Positions 11,908 to 24,360 of a stretch of DNA of 64,000 bases are shown one piece after another. The stretch spans positions 1,736,001-1,800,000 of the forward strand of contig JAQOOI010000022.1 of NCBI GenBank assembly GCA_028554645.1, read 5' to 3'. The stretch is from Omphalotus guepiniiformis. Lineage: Eukaryota > Basidiomycota > Agaricomycetes > Agaricales > Omphalotaceae. Both the position numbers and the translations under genes were made by a program. Within the stretch, counting starts at the first letter, position 1, and each line of letters starts with the position of its first letter. The notes below the pieces were generated by a model. It was not told the origin of the DNA. It searched no databases and was given only the letters and a program-made list of their open reading frames with translations.

Positions 11908-14900
11908 TCAGGCATCTTCATCTGTTCCAATTAACCAGCCGATGCCCTTGGAAAACACCCTTGACGCTTGAGTTTGAACATCCTCACCATCTGCTCTCCT
12001 CCGACTGCCACTTCTAGATCTTTCTTCGTCTTGGTATGAGAGTTGAGATCGTCCTCGGTGCCCAACAGAGAAGGGGAAACTGGCAGTGACGGTTTTGAAA
12101 GTTTTGCTAGCGAGGGCCTTTGCATCAGGCGTCGTAAGAAGGGGAGGTGATGGCATATGGAAACCTTGCAATCTCGCTTGCAGAGAGGACGCAGCAGACT
12201 CAGGAAGCGACTTTGTCCGTTTTTGATGTCCGTGCTCAACCAGTCCGCTACGACGGCGAATCAGTCTCTCCTCACGCGCATCGACATCCACTTTTTCCAG
12301 TTTACGCCAAGCTATCAGAACATCGTGAATCCTGTCAGGAGGACATATCTCAATTGCTCGGCCAAGAAGAGACAATTTTCTGGGCGTGTCCTCGAATTCG
12401 GTCTGCCGACCAAGCTGGAAGCATGCTACCCAGCACACCTCGCTAGCTTCTCGGACTTTTGGATCATCTAAACCCATTGCCGCTGATCGGAGATTCAGCA
12501 CCGTGTTGACCATTCGCAGGCTGGTTTCATATGCTCGCGCAAAATCCTCAGCCTGTAATGCAGTATCGGCGAGCATGGCTAGAGCTTTCACCTCCGCGAC
12601 CGCGTCATCCCTGAAACCGAGCTTATACACCAAATCGAGGATGACTTCGACATGCCTATAAGCATCACTGTTGCTTGACAAAACCCGCGAAACGAGAGAA
12701 AGACGATCCTTGGTGAGCCGAATCTCTATCGGGGAGATAGGGACTCCAGGGCGTGACATGACGTTGAACGAAGATAGACGAGAAGTCGCTTCGATGAATT
12801 CCTTTTCTTTGAGTAGACGGTCAGAAAGAGGTGGGACATCAAGACTACAAATCAGGCGTTAGAAATAGAAAACATAAACGCGGGACGCGGCTGACACCCT
12901 TGAGTTGCTCATAGACTAACACTCATGAACTCAATATGAGGTTCTGGAGCGGAGAACATGAAAGAAAAGGAAGGGACGAGGAAGGAAAAAGGCTACCAGC
13001 CGCGCCGCGAGACAAATATGCACTTGCCATTCATAAGCCAACTTCATGTCACCAAATTTATAATTTCCGGAGCTAGCATTGTCATAAAATTCGCGTGAGC
13101 ATGAAAGGCATATATCCTCGATTGTAACAGTTTCGAAGAGGGATCGCCTCTTAGGCGAGTGCAATAGGGTCCTGGCAATGTCGAATTCTGACGGGATACA
13201 TTAGACCAAAGACAGATATAATCAACAATCATCACCCACTTCCAGTACTCAGAAGGCCACTGAAATATATGCGCAGAACTTCATCTTGCGAGAGCAACCC
13301 GAAGGCGCTCTTGAGCTTGCCATCTCCCTTGCCTGAAAGCTTCAACATGTCCTCAAGTAACCATTCCCAGTCTTCTTGAGTGTTGAGTTGGTCATCAGAA
13401 CCCCCTGCTCTGCGAGCCATTCTATTAGCCCAAGCACGCTGCTCTGCAGCATCATTACTGCTTTGCAAAAACCACCTTAGAGGTGCAGGAACACTCCATC
13501 GAGCAAGAATCTCCCCTGACTCTAGATGTACGTCAAGAATATCAAGTGCTCGGGATAGGGAAGATAAGGGAAGAGGAACAAAGAAAGTAAGAAGGTCGGA
13601 GGGAGTAACTACCGGGCGGGTCGTAGAAGGAGCAACAAACGAGCCCAATGAGGAAATGGTAGTCTCGGTAGCATCTTCTTCACTGTCTTCGCTAGTCAGA
13701 TCCCAGACAGGAAGACACTCGAAGACACGACTCATTGTGGGCCATTCATTGAGATAGGTATTTCCGTAAAGACAAGCGAGAGCCAGTCTCACCATATCAT
13801 CGTCTTTCTTGATAATCCTCTGAGGAGTTGGCAATGTAGGCTTGGAGGCCTCGAAGATAGCCGCTACCATATCCAAGGGTGCTTCGAGGATATAATCATA
13901 CAAAAGTCGAGTTAGAATTGACGGGTCAGGGTTCCCGGCACGCTCAGCCCGGGATTCTAAAACGAAGAGATAGGGCATGACAAAATGAGATATGTCATGA
14001 GGTAAGGAATGTGGCGTCGAATGTGCGAGATACGCGCGCACTACGGCAGTAGGATCCATAACCCGCCACCGGGCGAGTGTCCAGTCTTCATGATCCTCTT
14101 GATCCCGAGAAGCGTCATAAACAAGCCTCGAGAGGAGACTCAGCTCTTCACCGAGGGAATCAAGTTGAGGTACACCTTGGGATGCGCCATGCTGAACTAT
14201 TGTGAGGACATTATCAATCATACCGGTGGAGGCTATGATTTCCTCGACACGGGTTTGGTACCAAGAGGAAACTTGTTCTGAAGTAAGCAGCTCATGACAC
14301 AGCGCCGTGTCAGAATGAGGTGAATCGAGCAATACATCCAGACCCGACAGAGCCCCGGAAGCCCGTACAGCGGACTGTACCTCCGCTACTTCTGAGGTGT
14401 CTCGCTCAGGTCTCCACTCATTCCATGCAAGAAGCTCCTCTGTGTTCGTTTGAATGTTACAGGAAGGGAGAAGTTGGCGATAGTCTGTGGGATTAGCGTA
14501 TGCTGGTATGTGTTCCAGGATAGCGAAGCGGAAGGGCCAAAGATATGGACCATGTCGGTCCAATAGCACTCGAAGCCCTGCAAACCATTGATGCAGCGCC
14601 AAAAGGTATGCCGACTGGAACAAGTCATTTACGAGGAACCTAGATAGGGAGAAGGGAGGAAGGGATGGTGTACGCCGAGTAACTTCTGCGTTACTCTCTG
14701 CCCAAGGATCGTCTTCCCACTCTGCATCATCAGCATTCTCTTCGCCGTCTGTGATGTCTGGAGCTTCCTTGCATATCTCCACGAACGTGTTCAGGCGGTC
14801 CAATCGTCCAAGTAGAATGGCGCGTAGGTGACATAGCTTTGCGTCCACGGGTAATTCTTTGAAGTATTCAGACAGAGAATCTGTTGAAGCATTCTTTTCA

Positions 14901-15166
14901 CATCCGTTGTCGCTGCTAGAAGCGCTCGAGGCGGAAAGTTCAGGAATAAGATTCTTGACACGTTCAAGAACAGGTTGTGTACGTGTAAGGCCAGTCTGTA
15001 GCAGTGTTCGTTCAAGTTGTAGATCATCTACAAGCCTGTCGACACATGCAGCAGCAACCCAAAGATCGTCTGGAATAGTGCCCAAAACTTGACCGACATT
15101 GTCGACGGTCAATTCGTCGTCTGCGAGTTCTGTCCAGCGCGTGTAGAGGTCCGGGGGAGAAGTCAT
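11908..15166 (-). CDS. SEC39: Sec39 domain protein, Dsl1 tethering complex subunit
   Basis: Three exons encode about 1,000 residues: a long first exon (15166 to about 13251), a short one with FDIARTLLHSPKRRSLF and EDICLSCSREFYDNASSGN, and a last one from 12844. The Sec39 landmarks are all-helical sequence with the late block ending in ATSRLSSFNV followed by SPIEIRLTKDRLSLVSRVL. Sec39 (human NBAS) is part of the Dsl1/NRZ complex that tethers COPI vesicles at the ER. A last-exon Ser/Arg-rich stretch (EERSRSGSRRR) precedes the end. The intron 12845-13027 is 183 nt, long for this window, and uses a GC donor with the full GCAAGT consensus. The gene is tail-to-tail with the Ser-rich gene and follows NIP7 in the same direction. 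Confidence 0.88.
12845..13027 (-). other. GC-AG intron inside SEC39
   Basis: The exon ends AYE plus TG, the donor is GCAAGT and the acceptor is TTTGTAG. Joined, the frame reads AYECLDVPPLSDRLLKEKE. Using the nearby GT (GTGCAT) instead gives TCT TGA, a stop, at the junction. Confidence 0.85.
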
Positions 15167-15607
15167 TTCTAAGTCCGCTCGGTCCGCTCGGGCTTGTCAG
15201 CTTCAGCCCACTAATAGTACTCTCTTCACACTAATTATAATATGTTGCCTATGCCCACAAGCTCAAGTCTTTCAACCTGCGTTGTAGGGTAACCTCGCGA
15301 TATGTATATGAAATTCCTCATCCAACAACACATAGATACTTGATTGAATCAAATAAAACCCCCAAGAAAGACTGTCTATTTGAAGAACCAGAGAAAAAAA
15401 AAGAACAGCGAGTGGTCACAAGTTGTGCAAGCGCTCGCGCATGACAGATGACATATGAATGTATGAGTTATCTACCTCGGCCGAGCACTTCAAAACCGGG
15501 AGTGTGAGAGCTACAATATATAGAACAGAACAGAGCGAAGAGAACGAAGAGAACAAATGAGCGACTTCGATAGCACAGCGACACTGAACGGCACGATGGG
15601 GAATCAC
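15167..15607. promoter_or_regulatory. Region upstream of SEC39 / downstream of NIP7
   Basis: About 440 bp between two minus-strand genes, so it holds the SEC39 promoter and the NIP7 3' UTR. There is a short run of A near 15394 and two overlapping cggtccgctcgg-type repeats at 15177-15191. I see nothing else. Confidence 0.4.
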
Positions 15608-16362
15608 TCAGATCAGTGTCTCCTCATCTCGCAGGTATTCGCCAACATCTCTGCTGGCCTATCAGCAAAACAAAACCATTGAGGGAGTGACAACTCACGC
15701 TTGGTGAAATACAATGATTGATGTTGGATCCAGTTTTCGAGTGTCTACCGTGGATCGAGCTGTAACACCAAAGCCCTGAGACAGAAGACTATTCAACAAT
15801 CGAGATGCAAGACGAGAGAATCCTTCCATACCAGCGGAACATCACTCATACTAAAAATAACAACTCCCTGATGTTCAGGTGTATCCTCAGTGATTCGCCC
15901 CAAGTGCGCCTTCAAGACATGGTTGCCGTAGAGGAATGGCATTTCGCCATTTGGTTTTATCCAGACCTAAGAAGAAAAGATTTTTTGAATGAGAGCCCAA
16001 GAAAATGGAAGTCGATCATACCTTATACTTTGCATACTGTGCAAGGTAGTCCAAGGCGGTTATGTGCAGCTTAAACTTGCCGCTTTTACTGAATTTGCCA
16101 AAGCAAGTACCTAGGCTCACAAGATTTGGCCGAGCGATAGATATGCCTAGACGCATGGACGACTCAGAGACATAGAAAACTCGGTCTTTGTGTAGCCTGA
16201 AGCAGTACGGTTCATCTGGCCGGTCGATGAGCTGGATGAGATTTTTTCCCTAAAAAGAAAGATCTCAGAGCAAGGGCGAAAGCCTGAGCTATGGACACGA
16301 ACAATATAGTTGGCCAATTTTGTGAAGAGAGCTTTGGACTCGTCTTCAGTCAGAGGTCGCAT
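15608..16362 (-). CDS. NIP7: 60S ribosome subunit biogenesis protein NIP7
   Basis: Four exons give about 180 residues, the usual NIP7 length. The start is [20 protein letters not shown], then after the first intron [20 protein letters not shown], the [16 protein letters not shown] block (here [12 protein letters not shown]), [32 protein letters not shown], and the PUA-domain part [20 protein letters not shown] with [17 protein letters not shown]. It ends [17 protein letters not shown] (here [13 protein letters not shown]). NIP7 is a PUA-fold RNA-binding protein needed for 27S pre-rRNA processing in the nucleolus. Its start codon is only 64 bp from the divergent NRDE2 start. Confidence 0.96.
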
Positions 16363-16426
16363 GAACGCTAAAAAGAAACCAGCTGCGTTACGTAATAAAA
16401 TTTATCGCCAGTAGTACTGCTTTGCC
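16363..16426. promoter_or_regulatory. 64-bp bidirectional promoter NIP7 / NRDE2
   Basis: Only 64 bp separates the two divergent ATGs. It contains ttacgtaataaaatttat, an AT-rich stretch that could serve as core promoter, and little else. Leaders must be very short or transcription starts must lie inside the opposing gene. Confidence 0.6.
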
Positions 16427-19400
16427 ATGTCTGCACCCTCGTTCTCATCTTTTCCCCCTTCATTCAATTCGTTCCCAGATACAGTCCCGGACTCGAATGC
16501 ACGACCTAGAGACCGAAAGGAACGAAAGGAACGAAAGCACAAGAGCCATCGCCGCAAAGATCACGATCGAGGCAGCAGGAAGTATGATCGCGTCGAAGAT
16601 GTAATCCGTGCTGACGAGGCCGCTCTTGGGGAATCATCTCGTCTTTACTATTCAGATCGTAGGGGAGACCCAATGAATGTTGAATATGGACGGCCAGATC
16701 GTGGACAGGTCCCGAAATACACTGTTGTGAACTATGGCCGGTCCATTCTAGGACTGTCCCCCATATACAAATCTTTCACCAGAACCAGTCAGGGCATCGA
16801 AGTCGGAACACACAGGAGACAGGTATGTCCCAAGGACGGTTAATTACATCTACTGAACTGCAAACTTGACAGATGCCAGCTCTAACTGATGCTAAATCCC
16901 GACACCTACTCCACGCCGCGCCCTCACGGAAAATCATTGGTAAAGCAAACAGTGATAAGTACCCAGAAATAGACGGATTTCTTCGTCTTCCATCGCGCCA
17001 ACGGCACAAAACTCAACTGTATGATGCATATGAAGGGCTCAGCAACGTACATAGGTCCAATTCTGATTCCGACAGCACAGAATCAGAATCCGAGGAGTCC
17101 ATTTCTGATAGCTCAGGCGACGAACACGAAGCAGCCCCTCTCGCTTCTCACCAGACAGCCCTTAAGTCTCTGGAGCAACGACTCTCTGAAGATGCTTCTT
17201 CGATACCTGATTGGTTGAACTTATTATCCCATACCTTATCTACCGTTGATGTTCACTCCAAGAATTCAAGGAGAGCTCGTTCGGAGATTTCAATATCCGT
17301 GCTCGAGCGCGCGTTTGCAGCTCATCCACGCAATCTCTTCTCCAAGGAACTACGACTAAAGTATTTGAGGGCTGGTCTCGAGGTATGGTCTAGGGAAAAA
17401 CTCGACGATGAATGGGAGAACGCCCTGAAACTTGGAGACGTTGACATCTGGATGGAATGGCTTGAGTGGCAAATGGCTGTAGCCCATGGTGGTCTGCACG
17501 AAGTGATAGATGCTGCGAAGAGGATCTTAGCCTCACTGGCCGGCTCGGAGGAGAGTGAGGTAGGAAAGGTCAGAGTCTTCTGGAGAGTTGCAATCTGTTG
17601 TCAGCAGGCAGGTCAGCAAGTCTTGGCTGGAGAATAATACAAAGCTTATCTTTTAAACAGGATACTATGAACGCGCCACTGCAATGTTTCAGGCGCAGGC
17701 TGAAGTGTGAGCAAACCTTTTATGCCACGCGGCCACTTTACTGATTCTACCTTTGTAGCACCTTTGAAATTCCGCAAGCTCTTTATGGCTCCCCCTTCGA
17801 AGATCTATTGGACGCATTTGAAGAGTACTGGGATTGCGAATGTCCTCGCATGGGCGAGCCTGAGTCCAAAGGATGGGCTCATTGGTATGCTAATAAGCAG
17901 AAGCAGGGTCATACTGCTACCCAGCCTGTCTCGTCGCCCATCACACGTCCTCTAGAGCTGGATCCGTATCGTCAATGGGCATTTCACGAACTTGATGTCG
18001 ACCGCATCCGTCGTATTCCCTCTCGTTCTATGGATGAGGAATCACTATCCTCCGAGGTGGATCCTTATGCTACAGTCCTTTTCGCTGACATACAGCCACT
18101 TTTGATGAACCTTCAGACTCCCCGAGCGAAGAACGTGTTTCGCCTGGCCTGGTTGTCGATGTTGGGACTTCACATTCCTGGGTTCTCATGCTCATCGATA
18201 GAGAACTGGGATGACAGGTGGAGTTTCACGCATCTGACTACTCCTGCTTTCCTCAATACACTTTTCCCCGACAATGGACGAATCGTGCCGGTGGCGGATG
18301 CTTTTGCGGGTGTTTTGATCGGCAGACAGAAAGTATATGCAAACAGTTTTGGGCCTATGAGGCATTGGGGTTGGGAAGTGCTGGATCCCTTGGACCCTTT
18401 GTTTGGACCGGCTGGCATGTGGGGAGCTGTTGATGTTGCTGATGTAGATGTCACTTTTGTGAAAAAAGTATTTTCACAACTTCGGCTTGGAGAGGGGGAC
18501 GCAGGGTGGGATATACTTGCTTTGACTTTTGAGGTGGCTGTTGGTATGAAGAGGTAAGATGCGTTTCTACCTGTGCCTCTTCGCATGCCGACTATGGATA
18601 TCTGACAGTGCTCTCAAACTTTCACGCTCCTTTCTCGCTGAGGCTCGAAATTCTCCTCCGCATTGGGCGGCCCATGCACATCTAGAGCGGATGCGCGGAA
18701 AGTTGAATGACGCAAGAAAAATATATCAAACCGTTCTCATCACATCTGGTTCTGCAATGTCGCGCTCAAGTCAGAGCCAGCTGTGGCGAGATTGGGCCCA
18801 GATGGAGTGGCTAGCAGGGGAGTTGGAGGGCACCCTGTCAGTTATCCTCCGAGCTTCAAATGTCGAAGGTCGAGGAGGAGTTGCGATTCTGCGAGCAAAA
18901 CGAATATTGAATGACCTCGTCGCTGGCAGCAAGGAATGGCAAGAGACGACGGCATGGACAGAGCTGGGAGTCTTGTTGGAATTAACGACAACTAATGACA
19001 TTGAGTCTGCCTTGGCGATATTCGACGGTCAACTTGCTACAACTGACGAGGGGACTGCTGCGCATGAGAACCTGACTCTAAAATCCCTCTTGTTCCTCTA
19101 TCGCCATGGACTCTTGTTGAAGAATCCGATACCGCCATCTATCTTAAGAGATAGAGCGACGAGAGCGATGGAGAGGTATCCGAGCAATTCTGTGGTAGTA
19201 GGGCTGTTTTTGGAAGCAGAGAAAGGACATGGTATCTGGGGTCGAGTCAGGAATATGCTGGGTGAAAAAGAAGATGATACAAAGGATATTGCGAGGAGAA
19301 TCGAGGAACTTTGGATAAGTCGGTGGGAGAGTGGCCGTTGGGCAGAGGAAATTGAACGGACTAGAGGTAGACTAACAGCAGCTTTGGATAGTGAAAGGTA

Positions 19401-19841
19401 AGTCTATAATTTTCTAAAAAAGATCAAAGCTACACTATATTTCCTTAGGACGAGAGGGAGCCCAATCCTTTGGAGAATTTACATTGAATTCGAGATAAGG
19501 GCAAAGCAACTTGAAAGAGGGAAGAAACTCCTGTTCCGAGCCATCGGAGAATGCCCTCTCGTCAAGGGTAAGTACACAAACTTGGCAATAGCATTGATAT
19601 TGATACTACATTAGAACTCTATCTTCTCGCCTTTGGTCCTCTTCGGAGCGTTTTCGGAGCACAAGAATTGAATAGTATCGCCGAATTGATGGCGGAAAGA
19701 GGAATTCGCATGCGGAAGGACTTGGACGAGATGTTGGAAGGATGGCAGAGCGTTGAATTCGAGAAGAATGAGAAAGAAGATAACAATGAGGATGAGATAG
19801 AGTACAATGCCAGAGAACTACGCCGACTGAAGCCGTATTGA
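16427..19841 (+). CDS. NRDE2: NRDE-2 family nuclear RNA-surveillance protein
   Basis: About eight exons encode roughly 1,000 residues. The N-terminus has a very basic Arg/Lys/His-rich stretch (RDRKERKERKHKSHRRKD), then YSDRRGDPMNVEYGRPDRG and VPKYTVVNYGRSILGLS. An acidic Ser-rich patch follows, then HAT-type helical repeats (ERAFAAHPRNLFSKELRLKY, WMEWLEWQMA, FRLAWLSMLGLHIPGF, HWAAHAHLERMRGKLNDARK). The last exons contain LWRIYIEFEIRAKQLERGKK and LYLLAFGPLR. This layout is NRDE-2 (fission yeast Nrl1), which works with the Mtl1/MTR4 helicase in nuclear RNA surveillance and splicing of cryptic introns. Introns include 16821-16873 and one near 17609-17661 (GTCAGC..AACAG). It runs in the same direction as the following Byr4-like gene. 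Confidence 0.88.
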
Positions 19842-20055
19842 CAGCGTATTGACGATTCTTTGATGCAGCTGACAATGAATTTAATTGTGTTTTATTGTGT
19901 GTCACATATGTGACGGTGTGTCACACTATCCTTCACTGTTTACCTACACGAGGCCAGAGACGACATATCGCCAATCTTTTTTACTCGCCATTTTTCCTTA
20001 AATCTTCTTGTTTGGCTGCTCAGCCAGGCCTATCGTACATCTCTTTCTAATCATT

Positions 20056-22710
20056 ATGTCCACAATACCCGCCCCATCCCTCGATGCAGACAGAGAAGAG
20101 TGGCCGGACGCAGATTTTGACCTCCCGGAAGGTCTGCCGTTGCATGCAGTAGCAGATAAAGACGATGAAGACGACGAGGACTGGGATGTGGAGATGGACT
20201 TGGGAAAGACTGGAGGGGCCAATGTGAAGGTGCCGACAGCGGTCAGCGTTGTTTCATCATCGGAGCCTCAAGGCTTCACTATTCGACCCCCGCAGGAGCA
20301 GCAGAGCACAGACGACGAAGACGAGGACGAAGAAGGAGTTTCGACTATCAAGGTCGCTGCTCTTCCCAAGCCCGTGCTGAAATCTCCCCATTCACCCATT
20401 GACGAGGACTTTGAGGACGGCTTTGCGTTACCATCCGACCTCACACGTCTTTCTCTCGCACCTTTGTCACTCAATCACCGCTCGTCGAAAAATTCCCTTG
20501 AATGGGGTGACAAAGACCACACATCATCCTCACAATCCTCCGATGCCTATTCCTCTCTTGGCTTTGCTGATGCCTCTCCGTCATCCAACTCTGCATCCTC
20601 GGTTTCATTGCCAGACACAGAAACAGAAGATGAGGAGGAGGAGGAAGATCACATGGATGGCCTCGTTATTCCATCTGATATCTTCGAGTCGGGTCATGGC
20701 GGTCGTCAGCTTAACAAAATCCTGGAGATGAAGAAGATGGCAATGCTATCAAACGACCGGAAGCCCACGAGCCCCGATCCAGAAGATGATTTCGAAATGG
20801 GTCTTGTCATTGATGATGATGTAGACCTCAGTCCGAGTAGGCTGTTATACAGCGCTCAACAACAACGTGCAGCCAATCGCAGTCAGAGCATGCCCACTTC
20901 CCGACCATCAGGTCTGAGACCTCCCTCAAGGTTGAAGTCGGCGGATCATCGTGCAAAGTCTCCTAGTAATCCACCCGTCTCATCATCTCGACAATTTCAA
21001 AAGCTACGGCTTTCTCCCTCTCCTCCTCTACAGCCTCCCACTCGCTCGCAGACGTTTCAGACACTGTCCTCCGCTCCTTCCGCATCTTCCACTTTTCTCA
21101 CTCCTAAACCTGGGAGCCTACGTGGCCAGAAGTCGCACTCTGGTCTCAAGCCTCCAACACCACCCTCTTCTACACGCAAACTCACACGCAAAGCATCGCT
21201 CTCGTCATTGATGGAGAGCAGCAACTCGTCCCAAGCAACAGGCTCTGGTTCGGTCGCTGGCCCATCAAAAGCTCGGTATGAAGAACCTACCGCAGCATCT
21301 CGCGCGAAGAGTCAGAAGAGCTCTACCACACGTTTAAGAGGTTTCGATTTTAAAGTACCTCCAACAAGACCCTCCACCCCCTCTTCCAATCCCAGCGCTC
21401 TCCGCCTTACAATGCCCACCGTCTCCCGCATGAAATCTAGACCGGCTCTCTCATCGGTATTCGGGGCCCCCTCTACACCCGGCGCACAGTCTCCCGTGTT
21501 TCGCACAGCATCGCCATTGCCTCCGAGACCACCATCCAACCTCTCAACAAGAGGCTCCCGGGCTAATATATCATCGTCGCCTGTGGGTCCCAAGATATTG
21601 CGAAAGCCCAAAAAAGGGCGCACTTACGGCGATGGAACGGAGCTAGATGGGATTGAAGACCTTCCTACTGATCGTGACAAAGAAAGCCGCTTTCGAGTGC
21701 AGCCAAAGGGCTACGGAAACCGCATACCAGGCGGCACATACTCTACAAAGACGGACAAAGGCACTCTCAGAAGGAAGCGGAGGGAGCCTTCTAATGGCAA
21801 TTCAGGTAAGTTCGTGGACATATTCCTCTATAGATATAGCTCACCTGTATTTCAGAATCGTCGAGTGCGTTGGCCCCCACTGCAAGTTCTCTCAGGCGTT
21901 CTTCTCGTACAGATACTTCACCTTCAAAGGACGGCCCTTCTCCAAAAAAAAGGAAGGCACAAAGTTCAAGGAGGAAACCCACACTCATTCGAAACTTGGG
22001 TGGTGCGGGAGCACCCAAAGGTCAGTATATCAACACTTTATTGGTGTCTTTTTTAAATCGTTTCGATAGTTGTTGGTGACATGAAATGGAACCCTCACAC
22101 ACTGCGTTGGGAGGGCAACGAGCATGTTCTCCGTGACTTTGACTCTGCAATAACTTCCACCCGACCCGCTCTGATAACACACTTGACTGGCTCATCGATC
22201 GGCTCTCCGGTTGGCTCCTTTACCTCAGGCGCAAGGAGAGTGGGCAACATGATCTTCGACCCACAACGAATGTGTTGGATATCCACCCTGCCGCCAGAAG
22301 AGGATGAACCAGATGTGTTTGCTAACCTCGCCGACGACGAAGAGGATGGCGACGGGTGGGAGTCCAAGGGTGGTACAATTCGGGCAAATCTGCAATCAAA
22401 TCCGACACCAGACACCAGCGTGGGCAGTCGCGCTTCCACCTCCATGTCAGGAAACTTGACGGAGGCTCCGAGCCCTGCTCGTAGTAGCCACGGCCGTGCG
22501 CCATCGGAGTCAGGCAGCGACCGAGGGTCTCGAGCGTCGGTGGTCTACGATATCGACGATAATTTCATCGAGAAATGTAGAGCTGCGGAACAAAGGCATA
22601 TTATCGAGATGAAGGGCTGGAAAGACGTTTTGGCTAGGAAGGACGTATTCAATGAGCCTGATCGCTCAAACCTTTATGAGATCAGAGCGCTTGCTACGCG
22701 CAAGTACTGA
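20056..22710 (+). CDS. byr4: Byr4/Bfa1-like subunit of the septation-network two-part GAP
   Basis: Three exons (20056-21805, about 21856-22020, about 22070-22710) encode about 850 residues. The N-terminus has EEWPDADFDLPEG, and acidic motifs recur: EDFEDGFALPSDLTRLSL, DHMDGLVIPSDIFESG, EDDFEMGLVIDDDVDLSP. The conserved C-terminal part has GDMKWNPHTLRWEGNEHVLR, then ALITHLTGSS and GNMIFDPQRMCWIS, ending in an FIEKCRAAEQRHIIEMKGW segment. These match Byr4, which binds the TBC protein Cdc16/Bub2 to form the GAP for the Spg1/Tem1 GTPase at the spindle pole and so restrains septation. The middle is Ser/Pro-rich and disordered. I use the ATG at 20056; longer upstream frames lack a good ATG context. 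Confidence 0.85.
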
Positions 22711-23047
22711 TCATTCTTTGATTCATACACTATATGCCTTCGACATTCCCTATCCTCCACGTATACAGCCGTTTTAAATTTTTTCGTTTTCTTTTTCTTG
22801 CCCAGTTACTGGATCGGACTGCTTTGTATGTACAGTACACAAGCTGTTGTGGATTCCCGCGTCTACATATATCATGACTTCCTTTCATTCACTTTGTTCG
22901 TGCCTATATTTTTTCTCGCACCTTTTTCAGCTATACGACACTCATTTGCATATTTTCGATATGTATTGATCCCGCATATGGAATTCTACCATGTTTAAAC
23001 TCCAGAACAGTGTGATAGTACTGATAAGGTCTCTGAGGAACCAAAGG
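22711..23047. promoter_or_regulatory. Byr4 3' region and UreD promoter
   Basis: A 337-bp gap. It has a T-rich stretch (22773-22800) typical of a 3' UTR or a pyrimidine-rich promoter, and a GATAAG at 23023-23028, 20 bp before the UreD ATG. I see no other gene. Confidence 0.45.
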
Positions 23048-24072
23048 ATGGCTTCGCACTCTCCGCCCATCTCTAAAATCAACGCTGGAGGTGGTCGCAT
23101 AAAGCTCGCATTACACGGCAAGAATGCCACACTATCAGAACTTTCAGCGACGTACCCTTTGAAACTGCTGTCTCCTCGGATTTCACAGGATGGCGTGGCG
23201 ATTGTGTATGCTCTGACATATGGAGGTGGGCTAGTAGGAGGGGATACCATCGATTTAGAAGTTGAAATCGGACACAGAGGAAAACTTCTGCTGCTAACAC
23301 AGGTAATACAGTCGACAATATGTTTTCAAAAGTGGATTAACGGGCCAAGTGATAGGGTTCCACAAAGGTTTTCAAAACACGCCTAGATCAGAGAATGGCC
23401 TCTGTTCACAAATTGCCCTCAAAAGTGCAGCAACTGCCTGCTTCCACTTCAAGTTCATACCCTTCTCCGGTAACGACCCAGAAGTTGAATTTTGTTGTCC
23501 TTTCGGAGGGTGCATTATTCCTGCTGCCAGACCCTGTTACCTGCTTTCGAGCTGCCTCTTATCACCAGATCCAGACTTTCTGTCTCGCCTTGGACGCATC
23601 GCTCATAGTCCTTGACTGGTTGACGTCAGGAAGAAAATCTCTCGGTGAAGAATGGGCTCTATCTCGATATTATAGCGTGAATGAGGTTAAACTGGAGGGG
23701 CAGACAATAGTCAAGGATGTGATGCTTTTGGAAGATGGGGAGACGCCGCTCAAATCTCTTCCTAACCGAACTCTGCGCGACAAATTAGCGCCGTATTCTT
23801 GCTATGCTACTGTCATTCTCTATGGCCCACTAGTCCAAAGAACGATCACCAACTTGACCCAGCAGTATAAGCATATCTCAGTCATGAAACTAAATGCTCC
23901 GGACGACCTTTTGTGGTCTCTGAGTCCTATCGGTTCGGAGCCTAGAAAGCTTGGTGCTATTGTGCGGGTGGCAGGTAAAGAGACAGAAACTGTTCAAGGA
24001 TGGCTCAGACGTGCGCTGTTAGACTTAGAGGGAATAGTCGGTATTGATGTCTACCGTCGAGCATTTGTGTAG
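23048..24072 (+). CDS. ureD: Urease accessory protein UreD
   Basis: Two exons (23048 to about 23302, then about 23361-24072) give about 320 residues. The UreD landmarks are the early GGGRIKLALHG, YPLKLLSPR, the glycine-rich VYALTYGGGLVGGDTIDLEV, then after the intron TQGSTKVFKTR, and in the second half LNFVVLSEGALFLLPDPVTC with FRAASYHQIQTFCLALDASL. UreD binds apo-urease and, with UreF and UreG, delivers nickel to the active site, so the gene implies a functional cytosolic urease elsewhere in the genome. The start at 23048 is preferred to an in-frame ATG at 22991 because the extension is not conserved-looking and would overlap a GATAAG site. The Dal5-type permease follows in the same direction. 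Confidence 0.94.
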
Positions 24073-24334
24073 TAGCAATCTTTTGCGTCTCAATTTCGAG
24101 CCATTTGCTTATCGTGCGCCACGGCCAGGCGTGAGTACTTATCCTGCGGTTTTTAAGGGTTTACTCCCACGCCCCACGCGCGTAGCGCTTGCCGTCGTTA
24201 GCCGACGCTTAAATAGAGTTTGATCCCGATGACGTGAGCTCTCTGACGAGAGGCCTCCACTTCCAGCAAGTGCCGCGAGGGGTGGTCTGCTGACCTCAGC
24301 GGTCCAGACGAGCCCTTGCCCCTTCCAGCTTCTC

Positions 24335-24360
24335 ACGGGCTCGTCCGCGGACGAGCCCGT
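24335..24360. repeat. Perfect 26-bp palindrome
   Basis: The half-site is ACGGGCTCGTCCG and it is followed directly by its exact reverse complement, with no spacer. An AGACGAGCCC copy lies just upstream at 24306-24315 and repeats part of one arm. Confidence 0.9.

Noticed and set aside
19606..19905. Minus-strand frame at the NRDE2 3' end
   Set aside because: It overlaps the last NRDE2 exon antisense and has no recognisable content.
20150..20330. GAC/GAA/GAT-rich stretch looking like a simple repeat
   Set aside because: It is codon-level Asp/Glu richness in the Byr4-like acidic motifs, not a tandem DNA repeat.
22991..23047. Longer N-terminus for UreD
   Set aside because: The extension is in frame but would place a GATAAG inside the coding region, and the UreD-like part begins after 23048.
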